Assembly (NCBI RefSeq): GCF_037971845.1
Contig: NZ_CP150227.1
Span: 62,001-126,000, forward strand
Direction of reading: 5' to 3'
Source of the DNA: Paenibacillus sp. FSL R5-0766
Lineage (GTDB): Bacteria; Bacillota; Bacilli; Paenibacillales; Paenibacillaceae
DNA: 64,000 nucleotides
Shown here: in pieces, positions 52,406 through 61,010 of the stretch
How positions within the stretch are numbered: position 1 is the first letter of the stretch
Layout: the number at the start of each line of letters is the position of its first letter
Translations under genes and position numbers: made by a program
The notes under the pieces: model-generated
Seen by the model: the letters and a program-made list of their open reading frames with translations, nothing else
Told to the model about the DNA's origin: nothing
Databases searched by the model: none

Positions 52406-54484
52406 TCATTCTACCCACCAACGTTTGAAATCTCCCCACCAGGAATGTTTTTCTTCCTGTATGCCTTGTTGATTCTGTACCTGGCGGGTCTTCTCATCTT
52501 CTCCAGAATCCGAATCATCCGTCGTACCATGACATACCTCTGTCGGTTCAGTACCATCAATAAAAACTTCCAATCGTTTCTCTTCACAACCGTTGCCTGC
52601 CAGCTTGCCGGATTCCGGGTCAATATAGACACTTACAACATGATCAGGCACGGTGAAAATTTTGGGTGGTACGCTCGCAAGAGCCTGCTCTGTGAATTGG
52701 GCAAAGATCGGCGCCGCCCGGCGACCATCCGAAGTTGAGATGGCTTTGCCTTGGTCGTACCCAACCCATACAGCGGTGGAGAGCTCGGGTGTGAATCCGA
52801 CGAGCCAGGCATCCGTATTGGTCGTTCCCGTCTTTCCGGCAACCGGACGTTTGATCGCCTTAGACACCCGGTTACCCGTTCCCCCATTTTCGAAGACACT
52901 TTCCATTAAACGAGTCAGGACATAAGCTGCTGCAGGTTCCACGACGGTCTCAGCCTTGGTTTGAGGGGATTCATAGAGTACACGTCCTGCGGCATCTGTT
53001 ACTTGCAGAATGGCGACAGGTGGCGTCCGTTGTCCACCAGCAGCAATGACGGAAAAGGCCGACGCCATCTCCAGCGGACTAACAGGTGAGGTTCCCAGTG
53101 CAAGAGAGGGCACGGCGCTCAGGTTGCTTGTAATGCCCAGATTTTTTGCCATACTGACAACCTGCTCAGGACCGATCTGCATAATGGTGTTCACCGCATA
53201 GATATTGTCTGAAGCGGCGATCGCCTGTCTTAGATCAATCTCACCCAGATACTTGTCTCCAAAGTTGCCGGGTTTATAGGTTTTGCGGTCATTGTCATAG
53301 TGAAACAGGGTAGGTTCACTGTTAAATATGGATGCGCTGGTGAGTTGCTTGGATTCCAAGGCTGCCAGATACATAATGGGTTTAAACGCCGAACCTGGCT
53401 GGCGCGTTGTCGCCAGTACATGGTTAATCTGATTGGTGCGGTAATTCTTGCCGCCTACCATGGCTTTGATGTAGCCCGTCCGAGGGTCGATGGACACGAG
53501 GGCCGTCTCCAGCTCACTTTTGGCATCCATACCCTTCGCTATGGCGTCTTCAGCCGCTTTTTGCACACGCAGATCCAGGGTGGTGTAGATATTCAATCCC
53601 CCATGATCCAGCATCGCTTCACTGATTCCCAGCTCTTTGATGGCCAGATTCCGGATATAGTCACGGAAATACGGGGCACTTTCCACCGTTTTACGCTCAC
53701 TTTCCGGTTTGAACGAAAGCATTTTCTCATAGGCCTTATCCGCTTCAGCTTGGGTGATCTTGCCGATATCAGCCATGGCATTCAGCACAATCTTCTGTCG
53801 GTCTTTGGCATTCTTCATATGGTTATAGGGTGAATAGTAGGTAGGTCCTTTCGGGATTCCTGCCAGCATGGCACTCTCTGCAAGATCCAGCTGTTTGGCT
53901 GATTTGCCAAAATACATTCGTGAAGCCGCTTCGATTCCGTACGCACCATGCCCATAATAGATTTCGTTAAGATACATCTGCAAAATTTCATCCTTGCTGT
54001 ATTTCATCTCCAATTGCGCCGTGTACATGGCTTCCTTGGCTTTGCGAGTCCATGTTTTCTCATGAGATAGATACAGGTTACGCGCCAGCTGTTGAGTCAA
54101 TGTACTTGCACCTTGCGACATCTGCATATGTTCGAGGTTAACGAGCACAGCCCGTCCCATCCCTTGCACGTCGAACCCGTAGTGATTATAGAATTTGCGG
54201 TCCTCTACAGCCAGAGTGGCATTGACCAAATCTGGAGCGATATCCTCCAGTTGAACGGGTACAGAGTCTTTGCCACCTGCGGAGAAGGTAGCGATGACTT
54301 CACCCTGACTGTCCAGTAATCTGGAATTCCGATCAGAGTCTGCTAGGGGAAGGCTGGTTGCGTATAGATAGACCAATCCTGCAGCGGTAGCAAGTATGGC
54401 GAGCACAGCGAGCAGAGACAGGTTTTTAAACAATTTACGTACACGGAACCCGCGTTTGCGGGTCTTTTGATTTGGCTTGGTCAT
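52406..54484 (-). CDS. pbpG: class A penicillin-binding protein, PbpG (PBP2d) type
   Basis: Bifunctional peptidoglycan synthase. A short cytosolic basic tail and one transmembrane helix (about 22-43) are followed by the GT51 glycosyltransferase domain (EDRKFYNHYGFD, QGASTLTQQLARN, LNEIYYGHGAYG) and the transpeptidase domain with SAFK in QPGSAFKP, SDN and KTGT. 692 residues from the ATG at 54484, which AGAGGAG precedes. Synteny with ywhD and speE matches the B. subtilis pbpG, a sporulation-linked PBP. The C-terminus is a short Gln/Asp-rich tail with HSWWGDFKRWW. Confidence 0.92.
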   Translation of the reverse strand: MTKPNQKTRKRGFRVRKLFKNLSLLAVLAILATAAGLVYLYATSLPLADSDRNSRLLDSQGEVIATFSAGGKDSVPVQLEDIAPDLVNATLAVEDRKFYNHYGFDVQGMGRAVLVNLEHMQMSQGASTLTQQLARNLYLSHEKTWTRKAKEAMYTAQLEMKYSKDEILQMYLNEIYYGHGAYGIEAASRMYFGKSAKQLDLAESAMLAGIPKGPTYYSPYNHMKNAKDRQKIVLNAMADIGKITQAEADKAYEKMLSFKPESERKTVESAPYFRDYIRNLAIKELGISEAMLDHGGLNIYTTLDLRVQKAAEDAIAKGMDAKSELETALVSIDPRTGYIKAMVGGKNYRTNQINHVLATTRQPGSAFKPIMYLAALESKQLTSASIFNSEPTLFHYDNDRKTYKPGNFGDKYLGEIDLRQAIAASDNIYAVNTIMQIGPEQVVSMAKNLGITSNLSAVPSLALGTSPVSPLEMASAFSVIAAGGQRTPPVAILQVTDAAGRVLYESPQTKAETVVEPAAAYVLTRLMESVFENGGTGNRVSKAIKRPVAGKTGTTNTDAWLVGFTPELSTAVWVGYDQGKAISTSDGRRAAPIFAQFTEQALASVPPKIFTVPDHVVSVYIDPESGKLAGNGCEEKRLEVFIDGTEPTEVCHGTTDDSDSGEDEKTRQVQNQQGIQEEKHSWWGDFKRWWVE

Positions 54485-54589
54485 GGAACGGGCTCCTCTC
54501 TTTTCTTCCAGTATGGGACTTGATTGGCAGGGATATTCAATCGGGTGCATAAGCAAACAAAATGTAGCATTTTCGCCTTAAAAACCGTT

Positions 54590-54618
54590 TTGCAGTATAA
54601 ACGTCAATCGCGTATAAT
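54590..54618 (+). promoter_or_regulatory. speE promoter
   Basis: TTGCAG (54590-54595), 17-nt spacer and a perfect TATAAT (54613-54618); about 200 nt before speE. Confidence 0.7.
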
Positions 54619-54624
54619 GCAAAA

Positions 54625-54815
54625 GGGTAATGAAAAGGTAAGATTCGGTACAAGATATACTATCTATATAATGAAGTGAACCGCGGACCTTTCCCGCAGG
54701 CCAGCAATGATAACGCGATATGGCGCCGAACGCTGGACGTGCTTGGGCGAACCGATTATAGTGCATAGCACTTGGTCGGGTATGGCTGATCATTAACTTT
54801 ACGGAAAGAAGGTAG
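54625..54815 (+). other. structured leader of the speE-speB operon
   Basis: About 190 nt with no gene. CCAGC/GCTGG (54701-54705 with 54732-54736) and CCGA-AGTGC-ATA-GCACT-TCGG (about 54752-54779) are predicted hairpins. No known riboswitch signature is seen. A second -10-like TATAAT at 54667-54672 lacks a -35. Confidence 0.5.
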
Positions 54816-54820
54816 AGATT

Positions 54821-55648
54821 ATGGAATTGTGGTTTACGGAGAAACAGACCCCGGTATTCGGGATCACCGCGAAGATTAAGCAGACCTATGTTACAGAGAA
54901 AACGGATTTTCAAGATTTGGCCATGGTAGAAACCGAAGAATTCGGTAACATGTTGCTTCTTGATGGCATGGTGATGACGACTGTAAAAGACGAATTCGTA
55001 TATCACGAAATGGCGGCACACCCTGCGCTGAACACTCACCCGAATCCGAAAAAAGTTCTGGTTGTCGGTGGCGGCGATGGCGGAGTCATTCGTGAAGTCA
55101 TTAAACATGCAGCTGTAGAAAAAGCAGTTCTCGTCGAAATTGACGGTAAAGTTATTGAATACTCCCAAAAATATTTGCCTGAAATTGCCGGCAAGTTGGA
55201 CGAGCCTAATGTTGAAGTGCTTGTAAACGACGGCTACATGCATATTATTGAACATAAAAATGAATACGATGTGATTATCGTAGACTCCACGGAGCCTGTA
55301 GGCCCGGCTGCCCCATTGTTTGAGCGTGGTTTCTACCAAGGCATCTACGAAGCACTCAAAGAAGACGGAATCTTCGTTGCCCAAACGGACAACCCTTGGT
55401 TCAAGGCGGATCTGATCCAGAAGGTGAACAAAGACGTCAAAGAAATCTTCCCGATCGTACATGTGTACGGCTGTAATATTCCAACCTATCCAAGTGGTTT
55501 GTGGACATTCACCATGGGTAGTAAGAAACATGACCCGCTCGAAGTGGATGAGACTCAAATCCCGGAGATGGATACCAAGTATTACTCTCCGCGTCTGCAC
55601 AAAGCAGCATTTGTACTTCCTAAATTCGTGGAAGATTTAACGAAATAA
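54821..55648 (+). CDS. speE: spermidine synthase
   Basis: Aminopropyltransferase: putrescine plus decarboxylated S-adenosylmethionine gives spermidine. The nucleotide-binding loop VVGGGDGG (about residue 81), the catalytic aspartate in [13 protein letters not shown] and QTDNPW are family marks. 275 residues. GGAAAGAAGG precedes the ATG. It is the first gene of a two-gene polyamine operon with speB 15 nt downstream. Confidence 0.96.
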   Translation: MELWFTEKQTPVFGITAKIKQTYVTEKTDFQDLAMVETEEFGNMLLLDGMVMTTVKDEFVYHEMAAHPALNTHPNPKKVLVVGGGDGGVIREVIKHAAVEKAVLVEIDGKVIEYSQKYLPEIAGKLDEPNVEVLVNDGYMHIIEHKNEYDVIIVDSTEPVGPAAPLFERGFYQGIYEALKEDGIFVAQTDNPWFKADLIQKVNKDVKEIFPIVHVYGCNIPTYPSGLWTFTMGSKKHDPLEVDETQIPEMDTKYYSPRLHKAAFVLPKFVEDLTK

Positions 55649-55663
55649 AAGGGGAAATCATTA

Positions 55664-56533
55664 ATGAAACTGGATCAAGCTTATTCAGGAAACGTATTTA
55701 TTTACAGCTCTGAGGATTATGAGAACTCCAAAGCGGTTATCTATGGCATGCCGATGGACTACACCGTCAGCTTCCGTCCGGGTTCCCGTTTCGGCCCATC
55801 TCATATCCGTCAGGCATCGGTTGGACTTGAAGAGTACAGCCCATATCTCGACAAAAGCATTGTAGACATGACATACTTTGACGCTGGAGACCTGCTCTTG
55901 CCTTTTGGTAACGCGGGACGCAGCCTTGAGGTAATTCATGAATACATCGGCAGTCTGCTCGCTGACGACAAATTCCCAGTTGGTCTCGGTGGCGAGCATC
56001 TGGTTACTTGGCCAGTCATCCAACAGATGTACAAGAAATACCCGGATCTTATCCTGATTCATATTGATGCACACGCTGACCTTCGTGAAAACTATGAAGG
56101 CGAGCCATTGTCCCACTCCACACCAGTACGTAAAGCAGCTGAGTTGATGGGTGGCAAAAATATCTATCAGTTCGGTATCCGTTCCGGTTCCCGTGAGGAG
56201 TTCCAGTATGGTCGCGAGAACATCAACTTCTATCCATTTGAAGTGGCAGCTCCGATGAAGGAAGCTCTTCCGAAGATGGGCAACCGTCCGGTGTATGTGA
56301 CCATCGACATCGATGTACTTGATCCGTCAGCAGCACCAGGAACAGGTACAGCAGAAGCGGGCGGCATTACGTCCAAGGAACTGCTGGAAGCCATTCATAT
56401 GATCGCTGGATCTGATGTAAATGTAGTTGGCTGTGACTTGGTTGAAGTTGCACCAATCTATGATCCAACACAACAGACACAGATTGTAGCTGCAAAGCTG
56501 ATTCGTGAAATGCTGCTTGGATTCGTGAAATAA
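55664..56533 (+). CDS. speB: agmatinase
   Basis: Binuclear-manganese ureohydrolase turning agmatine into putrescine and urea. Metal-binding motifs are in place: GGEH (about residue 109), HIDAHADLR (about 131-139) and YVTIDIDVLDPS (about 210). 289 residues. AAAAGGGG precedes the ATG. It provides putrescine for SpeE; arginine decarboxylase is not in this window. Confidence 0.95.
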   Translation: MKLDQAYSGNVFIYSSEDYENSKAVIYGMPMDYTVSFRPGSRFGPSHIRQASVGLEEYSPYLDKSIVDMTYFDAGDLLLPFGNAGRSLEVIHEYIGSLLADDKFPVGLGGEHLVTWPVIQQMYKKYPDLILIHIDAHADLRENYEGEPLSHSTPVRKAAELMGGKNIYQFGIRSGSREEFQYGRENINFYPFEVAAPMKEALPKMGNRPVYVTIDIDVLDPSAAPGTGTAEAGGITSKELLEAIHMIAGSDVNVVGCDLVEVAPIYDPTQQTQIVAAKLIREMLLGFVK

Positions 56534-56555
56534 TTACTGAATAATCGATAAGTAT

Positions 56556-56606
56556 AACGCTCTCTGTCTGCGCGGGTTCAACTTTGCGCAGGGGAGGGCG
56601 TTTTTT
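56556..56606 (+). terminator. speB terminator
   Basis: AACGC-CTC pairs with GAGGGCGTT, inner CTGCGC/GCGCAG; six T follow. Confidence 0.88.
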
Positions 56607-56700
56607 ATTACTAACGTTTATCCCTGTGTCCTCAACTATTCCAGCTTAAGGAACGGACTGGATGATAGAGCCAAAATTATGCTGCCAAACAAACAACGAA

Positions 56701-56737
56701 GTTAAATTTAGTTGAGCTAAATTAACTTAATTTAACT
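56701..56737. promoter_or_regulatory. AT-rich inverted and direct repeats at an opposing promoter
   Basis: GTTAA-ATTTAG and CTAAAT-TAAC form a near-perfect inverted repeat (56701-56726), and a further copy of the half-site (TTAATTTAACTT) overlaps the -35 region. The arrangement looks like a multi-site operator. Confidence 0.4.
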
Positions 56738-56760
56738 TTTATGCAGAGCTGTGCTATACT
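56732..56760 (+). promoter_or_regulatory. promoter of the antisense (antitoxin-like) RNA
   Basis: TTAACT (56732-56737), 17-nt spacer and TATACT (56755-56760) with TGC directly before it (extended -10). No gene follows in this direction before 57317. Confidence 0.65.
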
Positions 56761-56766
56761 GACTAC

Positions 56767-56992
56767 ATAAGTATTCAGTAGTATATTAATTGATATATTA
56801 CATTCGTGAAGTATATGGTGATCGGGTTCGGTCATATACTAAAAAGAGCCTTTACCGCTGCCAACGGTAAAGACTCTTAGGACCCGAAAGGCTGTGGATT
56901 GCCACGGCGTGCATGAACTAAATAATGCTATTCAAGCGAAACCCACCGTCAGGCTTCCGACCTTATGAGGTGGGTTTTCGCTTGCTACGAAA
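56767..56992 (+). ncRNA. putative antisense RNA opposite the small peptide mRNA
   Basis: Predicted RNA from the TTAACT/TATACT promoter. Its first hairpin is AGTATATG (56810-56817) with CATATACT (56833-56840); its likely 3' end is the long hairpin AAGCGAAACCCACC with GGTGGGTTTTCGCTT (about 56935-56984). It would be complementary to the 3' part of the peptide mRNA, including the last 10 or so codons. No convincing coding frame is seen in it (a 21-codon frame at 56815 has no ribosome site). End points are estimates. Confidence 0.45.
56842..56880 (-). terminator. terminator of the small-peptide mRNA
   Basis: On the minus strand AAGAGTCTTTACCG pairs with CGGTAAAGGCTCTT, followed by five T. Confidence 0.8.
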
Positions 56993-57094
56993 CTTTTTGC
57001 GCAACCAACGGTAAAGCTTTCGCCCACTCAGTACAATACTGAGGATCGCAGCAATCCATCGGATTACATCAAGCAACGCTACAAGTTTGACCAT
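56963..57094 (-). CDS. 43-residue membrane peptide, candidate type I toxin
   Basis: Short peptide starting MVKLVALLDVIRWIAA: one hydrophobic helix (about residues 3-23) followed by a strongly basic tail, GRKLYRWLRKKFRSKRK, ending in PTS. ATG at 57094 is set by AAAGGGGGTGA at 5-6 nt; a longer frame to 57154 has no ribosome site. The last codons lie in a stable hairpin and the mRNA continues for about 120 nt to a terminator. A perfect extended -10 promoter lies upstream. The one-helix plus basic-tail form and the opposing RNA are the marks of type I toxins, but the sequence is not a known TxpA, BsrG or Fst family member that I can name. Confidence 0.6.
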   Translation of the reverse strand: MVKLVALLDVIRWIAAILSIVLSGRKLYRWLRKKFRSKRKPTS

Positions 57095-57169
57095 CGACGT
57101 CACCCCCTTTCGGGAAGCTGCGCCGTGGTCTGGAAAACATCCACCGATATTCAAAAGTCCATAACACTA

Positions 57170-57178
57170 ATTATAGCA
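57170..57178 (-). promoter_or_regulatory. extended -10 promoter of the small peptide
   Basis: On the minus strand TGC-TATAAT, a perfect extended -10; the -35 region is poor. The transcript would have a leader of about 70 nt. Confidence 0.6.
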
Positions 57179-57316
57179 CGTATGTTCCCTTGTCTCTACC
57201 ATTTATTTCATGTGTTAGTGTGGACTCTCCTCTTACGCAGATATCGTGCCTTGGTATGACTCTATCTTAATATTTGTGTATAATATGGAAATAGAGGAAG
57301 GGAAAGGTGAATGTGA

Positions 57317-57565
57317 ATGCGTGTGATTCGGACTCAATTGAGTATGTACCCCAAGTGGCTGACTGCAGTTTTTATAGTGTTTGTCATCAATTTTGTATTA
57401 GCAGTGACGATATTTCTCAACTTTACGTTGATGGTGGCTGATCTGGCTATGCTTTTTGCTGCGTATAGTATTCGGGAATATAAATACAACAAAATATATT
57501 TTAGTTTATGCCTTTTATTAAGTATCAGTTTTGTTATCCTTGGTATCAGGACATTTCCCATTTAA
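57317..57565 (+). CDS. small two-to-three-helix membrane protein, 82 residues
   Basis: Three predicted transmembrane segments (about 13-35, 37-50 and 60-78) in 82 residues, with only 6-7 polar residues outside them. Noticeably AT-rich compared with neighbours. GGAAAGG stands before the ATG at 8-10 nt. A terminator follows. No family is recognised; its nearness to the toxin-like locus may be chance. Confidence 0.6.
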   Translation: MRVIRTQLSMYPKWLTAVFIVFVINFVLAVTIFLNFTLMVADLAMLFAAYSIREYKYNKIYFSLCLLLSISFVILGIRTFPI

Positions 57566-57587
57566 TTTAGAGTACACAACGTTTAGT

Positions 57588-57639
57588 AAACAACCACCCT
57601 TTCCTACATGATCTAATCATGGGTAAAGGTGGTTTTTTT
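57588..57639 (+). terminator. terminator after the 82-residue gene
   Basis: AACCACC-TTTCC pairs with GGTAAA-GGTGGTT around CATGATCTAATCATG, itself a small hairpin; seven T follow. Confidence 0.88.
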
Positions 57640-57722
57640 CTTGCGAAATTGTCATCGGGGTTAATCAGATTGTTACGTTAGAACCATCATATTTGGGTAA
57701 AACCATAGAAGGAGGTGTTACG

Positions 57723-58910
57723 ATGACAACCAAGAGTACAATGACATGGAAACGGATTGGTGCATTCGCATTATCGTTAACGCTGGCTTGGGGGATGGGT
57801 CCGGTACATACGCTATCAGGTGCTAACGCCGCATCCTCACAGGCATGTGGAAAGGGAGATCATGGACTATCTGCTACATTGAAAAAGGGCAGCGGTGTGG
57901 AAGAGCAACACCTGCAATTTACTGACATTGATTTTCTTAATGATACGACTGGACGAGCTGGGGGTGAAGGCTTCCTGATCGGTACCTCGAATGCAGGATG
58001 TACGTGGCAGTCCATATATACCGGGCAGTGGCAATTCACACAGCTTGATTTTCCGAATAATGTGAACGGATATGCGCTGGCGCGAGTGAAGGATTCACCT
58101 TCAACCTACCTGATCCGTACCCATGATGGGGGATCGCACTGGACGCGGCTCGATACGCCAGGCATTCAATTCAAGCGAATCGATTTTCGCAATAAAGATG
58201 TAGGTTATGGTTACACCTATAATGGTGCATATCAGACGAAGGATGGCGGGGTAACCTGGAGTAAATTGAATACACCTGCCAACACGCGTGCAGCTGCCTT
58301 TGCAACAGAGAAACAAGGGTATGCCGTCGTGGTTGTACCTGGATCGGGATATCATCTGAAGCAAACGAGTGATGGCGGCAAGAACTGGACAACCTCTCTT
58401 CGAGTTGTCTCAGACACATGGAGCGGAGCAGATCTGTATGCACATGGCCAACAAGTATGGGCCCTTCTGTATGGTGATGCAGGCATGTCCCAACAATCGT
58501 ACTCCCTCTATGCAAGCGGTAATCAAGGCAAGAACTGGACCCAAGTATTTGCGCAATCCACAGCAGGGGGAGGTCCTGCACCGGGTACAAACAGTACGGG
58601 CAAAGGAAGCGGACCAGCCAACCCGGGTGGTCATCCCGGCAACATGGCGTTGATTGGTAATCAGACGGCGTATCTGTCTGCAGGTTCACCCGCAGCTGGC
58701 AAAGTGGGTATTGGACGTTCTTATGATACAGGTTCCACGTGGAAAAATATTGACCTGAAAGATCCGGGATACAGTTCCCGTATCTCGTTCCCATCGGCCA
58801 AGACGGGTTGGCTCGTAGTCACAAGTGATAACTCTCCTGCGATCTATCAGACTACAGATGGTGGAACGACCTGGAAACAAAAAATGTTGTTGCCTTCAGA
58901 GCAGGATTAA
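57723..58910 (+). CDS. secreted Asp-box (BNR) repeat beta-propeller protein
   Basis: 395 residues with a Sec signal peptide (about 1-36). At least six Asp-box turns are seen (for example HDGGSHWT, KDGGVTWS, SDGGKNWT, NQGKNWT, DTGSTWK and TDGGTTWK), spaced by about 45-60 residues, so it should be a propeller related to sialidases and the YCF48/Hcf136 photosystem-type proteins. A Gly/Pro-rich insertion (about 286-315) interrupts one blade. No sialidase RIP motif or catalytic set is visible, so binding rather than hydrolysis is likely. ATG at 57723 with AAGGAGGTG. Confidence 0.85.
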   Translation: MTTKSTMTWKRIGAFALSLTLAWGMGPVHTLSGANAASSQACGKGDHGLSATLKKGSGVEEQHLQFTDIDFLNDTTGRAGGEGFLIGTSNAGCTWQSIYTGQWQFTQLDFPNNVNGYALARVKDSPSTYLIRTHDGGSHWTRLDTPGIQFKRIDFRNKDVGYGYTYNGAYQTKDGGVTWSKLNTPANTRAAAFATEKQGYAVVVVPGSGYHLKQTSDGGKNWTTSLRVVSDTWSGADLYAHGQQVWALLYGDAGMSQQSYSLYASGNQGKNWTQVFAQSTAGGGPAPGTNSTGKGSGPANPGGHPGNMALIGNQTAYLSAGSPAAGKVGIGRSYDTGSTWKNIDLKDPGYSSRISFPSAKTGWLVVTSDNSPAIYQTTDGGTTWKQKMLLPSEQD

Positions 58911-59000
58911 ATAGCCTGTTGTTCTGAAATAACAACGGGGCAAATCCAAATTAGAAATGAATGATAATCAATTTGGTATGTCTCTGTATGAATTTCTATA

Positions 59001-59048
59001 ACAAACAAGCCTCTTCCTAATCAATTACACAGGAAGGGGCTTGTTTGT
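59001..59048 (+). terminator. propeller-gene terminator
   Basis: ACAAACAAGCC-CTTCCT pairs with AGGAAG-GGCTTGTTTGT. Confidence 0.82.
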
Positions 59049-59064
59049 GTAGAAATAAAAACGG

Positions 59065-59093
59065 TTGAAACCTACTCTAAAACGAGTTATTGT
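59065..59093 (+). promoter_or_regulatory. abfA promoter
   Basis: TTGAAA (59065-59070), 17-nt spacer and TATTGT (59088-59093), overlapping the cre site at its -10. Confidence 0.55.
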
Positions 59094-59106
59094 AAGCGAT
59101 AACAAT
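59090..59106 (+). promoter_or_regulatory. catabolite-responsive element (cre) before abfA
   Basis: TTGTAAGCGATAACAAT matches the CcpA-binding consensus WTGNAARCGNWWWCAWW at every position. It overlaps the -10 region, so bound CcpA-HPr-Ser-P would block initiation when glucose is present. Confidence 0.9.
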
Positions 59107-59128
59107 ACATTAAATGGAGGTTGAAATT

Positions 59129-60610
59129 ATGGTTGATGTTATTTTAAAGGCGGATTCAGATCAAGGATTAATAAATCGCAATATATATGGTCACTTTTCC
59201 GAACATTTGGGACGTTGTATTTATGAGGGGCTTTGGGTAGGAGAAGATTCACCCATTCCAAATACGGATGGGATTCGAAATGATGTATTAACGGCCTTGC
59301 AGAAGCTTAATATTCCAGTACTTCGCTGGCCAGGTGGTTGTTTTGCCGATGAATATCACTGGAAAGATGGTGTAGGTCCGAAGAGTGAGCGTGCTCGTAT
59401 GATCAATACACACTGGGGCGGTGTGGAAGAGAACAATCTCTTTGGTACACATGAATTCTTGAGATTATGTGAGCTACTCGGCACGGAGCCATACATCAGT
59501 GGCAATCTGGGTAGCGGTACAGTGCAGGAGATGCAGGAATGGGTGGAGTACATCACATTTGACGGCGAATCCCCGATGGCGAACTGGCGTAAGAGTAATG
59601 GTAGGGAAGAACCGTGGAAAATGAAGTATTTTGGCGTGGGAAATGAGAACTGGGGATGCGGCGGCAATATGCGTCCTGAATATTATGCGGATGAATATCG
59701 CCGGTATGCTACATATGTACGTAACTATTCCGGGAACGAGATTTATAAAATCGCTTGTGGACCGAACGAAGGCAACTATGAATGGATGGAAGTCTTGATG
59801 CGGGAGGCTGCTCGCTTTATGGATGGGATCAGTCTTCATTATTACACTATCCCTACAGGAGAGTGGAATGATAAAGGCGCAGCTACAGGATTTGGTGAGG
59901 CTGAATGGTTCACCACCTTGAAAAAGACGCTCCATATGGATGAATTACTGGTGAAACACTCCGAGATTATGGACAAATATGATCCAGAGGGCAGAGTCGG
60001 CATTATTGTGGATGAATGGGGCACGTGGTATAACGTTGAGCCGGGAACCAATCCAGGGTTCCTGTATCAACAGAACACGATGCGGGACGCTGTGCTTGCA
60101 GGTGTTAACCTGAATATTTTCAACCAACATAATAAACGGGTACACATGGCAAATCTTGCGCAGATCGTCAATGTGCTTCAATCGCTTGTGCTCACGGAAG
60201 GGGACAAAATGCTCCTGACACCTACGTATCATGTATTTGATATGTATCAGGTTCATATGGATGCGCAGCGACTGGATTTGAATTATGAAAGCCCTGGTTA
60301 TACCTTCGGAGAAGAAACCATTCCTCAGCTCAGCTTGTCAGCCTCCCGCAACAAGGATGGGGTCATTCACGTGACGGCTTGTAATCTAAGCCACACGGAT
60401 GAGTTGGAAGTTGTATGCCAGCTGGACGCAGCTCAAGCGGCTAAAGTAACCGGGCAGATTCTGCACCATACTGATTTTGGTGCATTCAATACCTTTGAAC
60501 AGCCGAATCATGTTCAGCCTGTGGCGTGGGAAGGACTCACACTGGAGAATAACACCTTGCGTTTTGTCCTTCCACCAGCATCGGTTGGGGTCATCGCTGT
60601 CGAGGGTTAA
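59129..60610 (+). CDS. alpha-L-arabinofuranosidase, GH51
   Basis: Removes terminal alpha-L-arabinose from arabinan and arabinoxylan oligomers. 493 residues, no signal peptide, so it acts in the cytosol on imported oligomers. The GH51 acid/base glutamate is in [11 protein letters not shown] (about residue 172), the nucleophile glutamate in VDEWGTWY (about residue 292), and [13 protein letters not shown] is the family block. ATG at 59129 is preceded by GGAGGTT; the frame is open 5 codons further, but that would contain the ribosome site. The perfect cre implies catabolite repression. No arabinose transporter is near. Confidence 0.95.
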   Translation: MVDVILKADSDQGLINRNIYGHFSEHLGRCIYEGLWVGEDSPIPNTDGIRNDVLTALQKLNIPVLRWPGGCFADEYHWKDGVGPKSERARMINTHWGGVEENNLFGTHEFLRLCELLGTEPYISGNLGSGTVQEMQEWVEYITFDGESPMANWRKSNGREEPWKMKYFGVGNENWGCGGNMRPEYYADEYRRYATYVRNYSGNEIYKIACGPNEGNYEWMEVLMREAARFMDGISLHYYTIPTGEWNDKGAATGFGEAEWFTTLKKTLHMDELLVKHSEIMDKYDPEGRVGIIVDEWGTWYNVEPGTNPGFLYQQNTMRDAVLAGVNLNIFNQHNKRVHMANLAQIVNVLQSLVLTEGDKMLLTPTYHVFDMYQVHMDAQRLDLNYESPGYTFGEETIPQLSLSASRNKDGVIHVTACNLSHTDELEVVCQLDAAQAAKVTGQILHHTDFGAFNTFEQPNHVQPVAWEGLTLENNTLRFVLPPASVGVIAVEG

Positions 60611-60879
60611 TGATGAAAAGGCAGGAACCTTGCAAGGGCTGTAATGATCAGTACGATGTGAAGATTAGCGATGCCAAAATGGCCAGACTTGTGGAGATTG
60701 CCTCACGTTCGCGTCCGACGGTACAGGATGAGGAATATGAACGTCGGCTATCCATCTGCTCTGCTTGTCCGGGATTGCAATATGGCACAACTTGTCGGCA
60801 TTGTGGTTGTCTCGTACAGGTGCGAGCGAAGCTGAGTGAGTCGACATGTCCTTTTCCTTATGAATCCCAATGGGCCTGA
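60610..60879 (+). CDS. DUF6171 small cysteine-rich protein
   Basis: 89 residues with two CxxC-type sets: CKGC near the N-terminus and CSACPGLQYGTTCRHCGC in the middle, then a VQVRAKLSESTCPFP tail. This tail and the YGTTCRHCGCLVQVRAKL block are characteristic of DUF6171, common in Paenibacillus; the family probably binds zinc, and its role is unknown. Its ATG shares the last base of the abfA stop (TAATGATG), so translation is coupled to abfA. A second ATG directly follows. Confidence 0.82.
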   Translation: MMKRQEPCKGCNDQYDVKISDAKMARLVEIASRSRPTVQDEEYERRLSICSACPGLQYGTTCRHCGCLVQVRAKLSESTCPFPYESQWA

Positions 60880-60911
60880 TCGGAGGAACGAATCTTATTA
60901 TAATGAAGCAA

Positions 60912-60950
60912 AAGGGAGTTGCACTTTACAGGTGCGGCTCTTCTTTTTTG
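60912..60950 (+). terminator. terminator after the DUF6171 gene
   Basis: GAGTTGCAC pairs with GTGCGGCTC (two G-T pairs), then C-TTTTTT. Confidence 0.78.
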
Positions 60951-60981
60951 GCTTGATGAGGAAAAAACTCTGAATTTGGAT

Positions 60982-61010
60982 TTGAATTGAGCGAGGGAAC
61001 TGGATATAGT
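60982..61010 (+). promoter_or_regulatory. ywiB-argS promoter
   Basis: TTGAAT (60982-60987), 17-nt spacer and TATAGT (61005-61010). Confidence 0.6.

Noticed and set aside
54578..55600. 340-codon open frame antisense to speE
   Set aside because: Covers the speE promoter, leader and gene on the opposite strand; no ribosome site and composition is aberrant.
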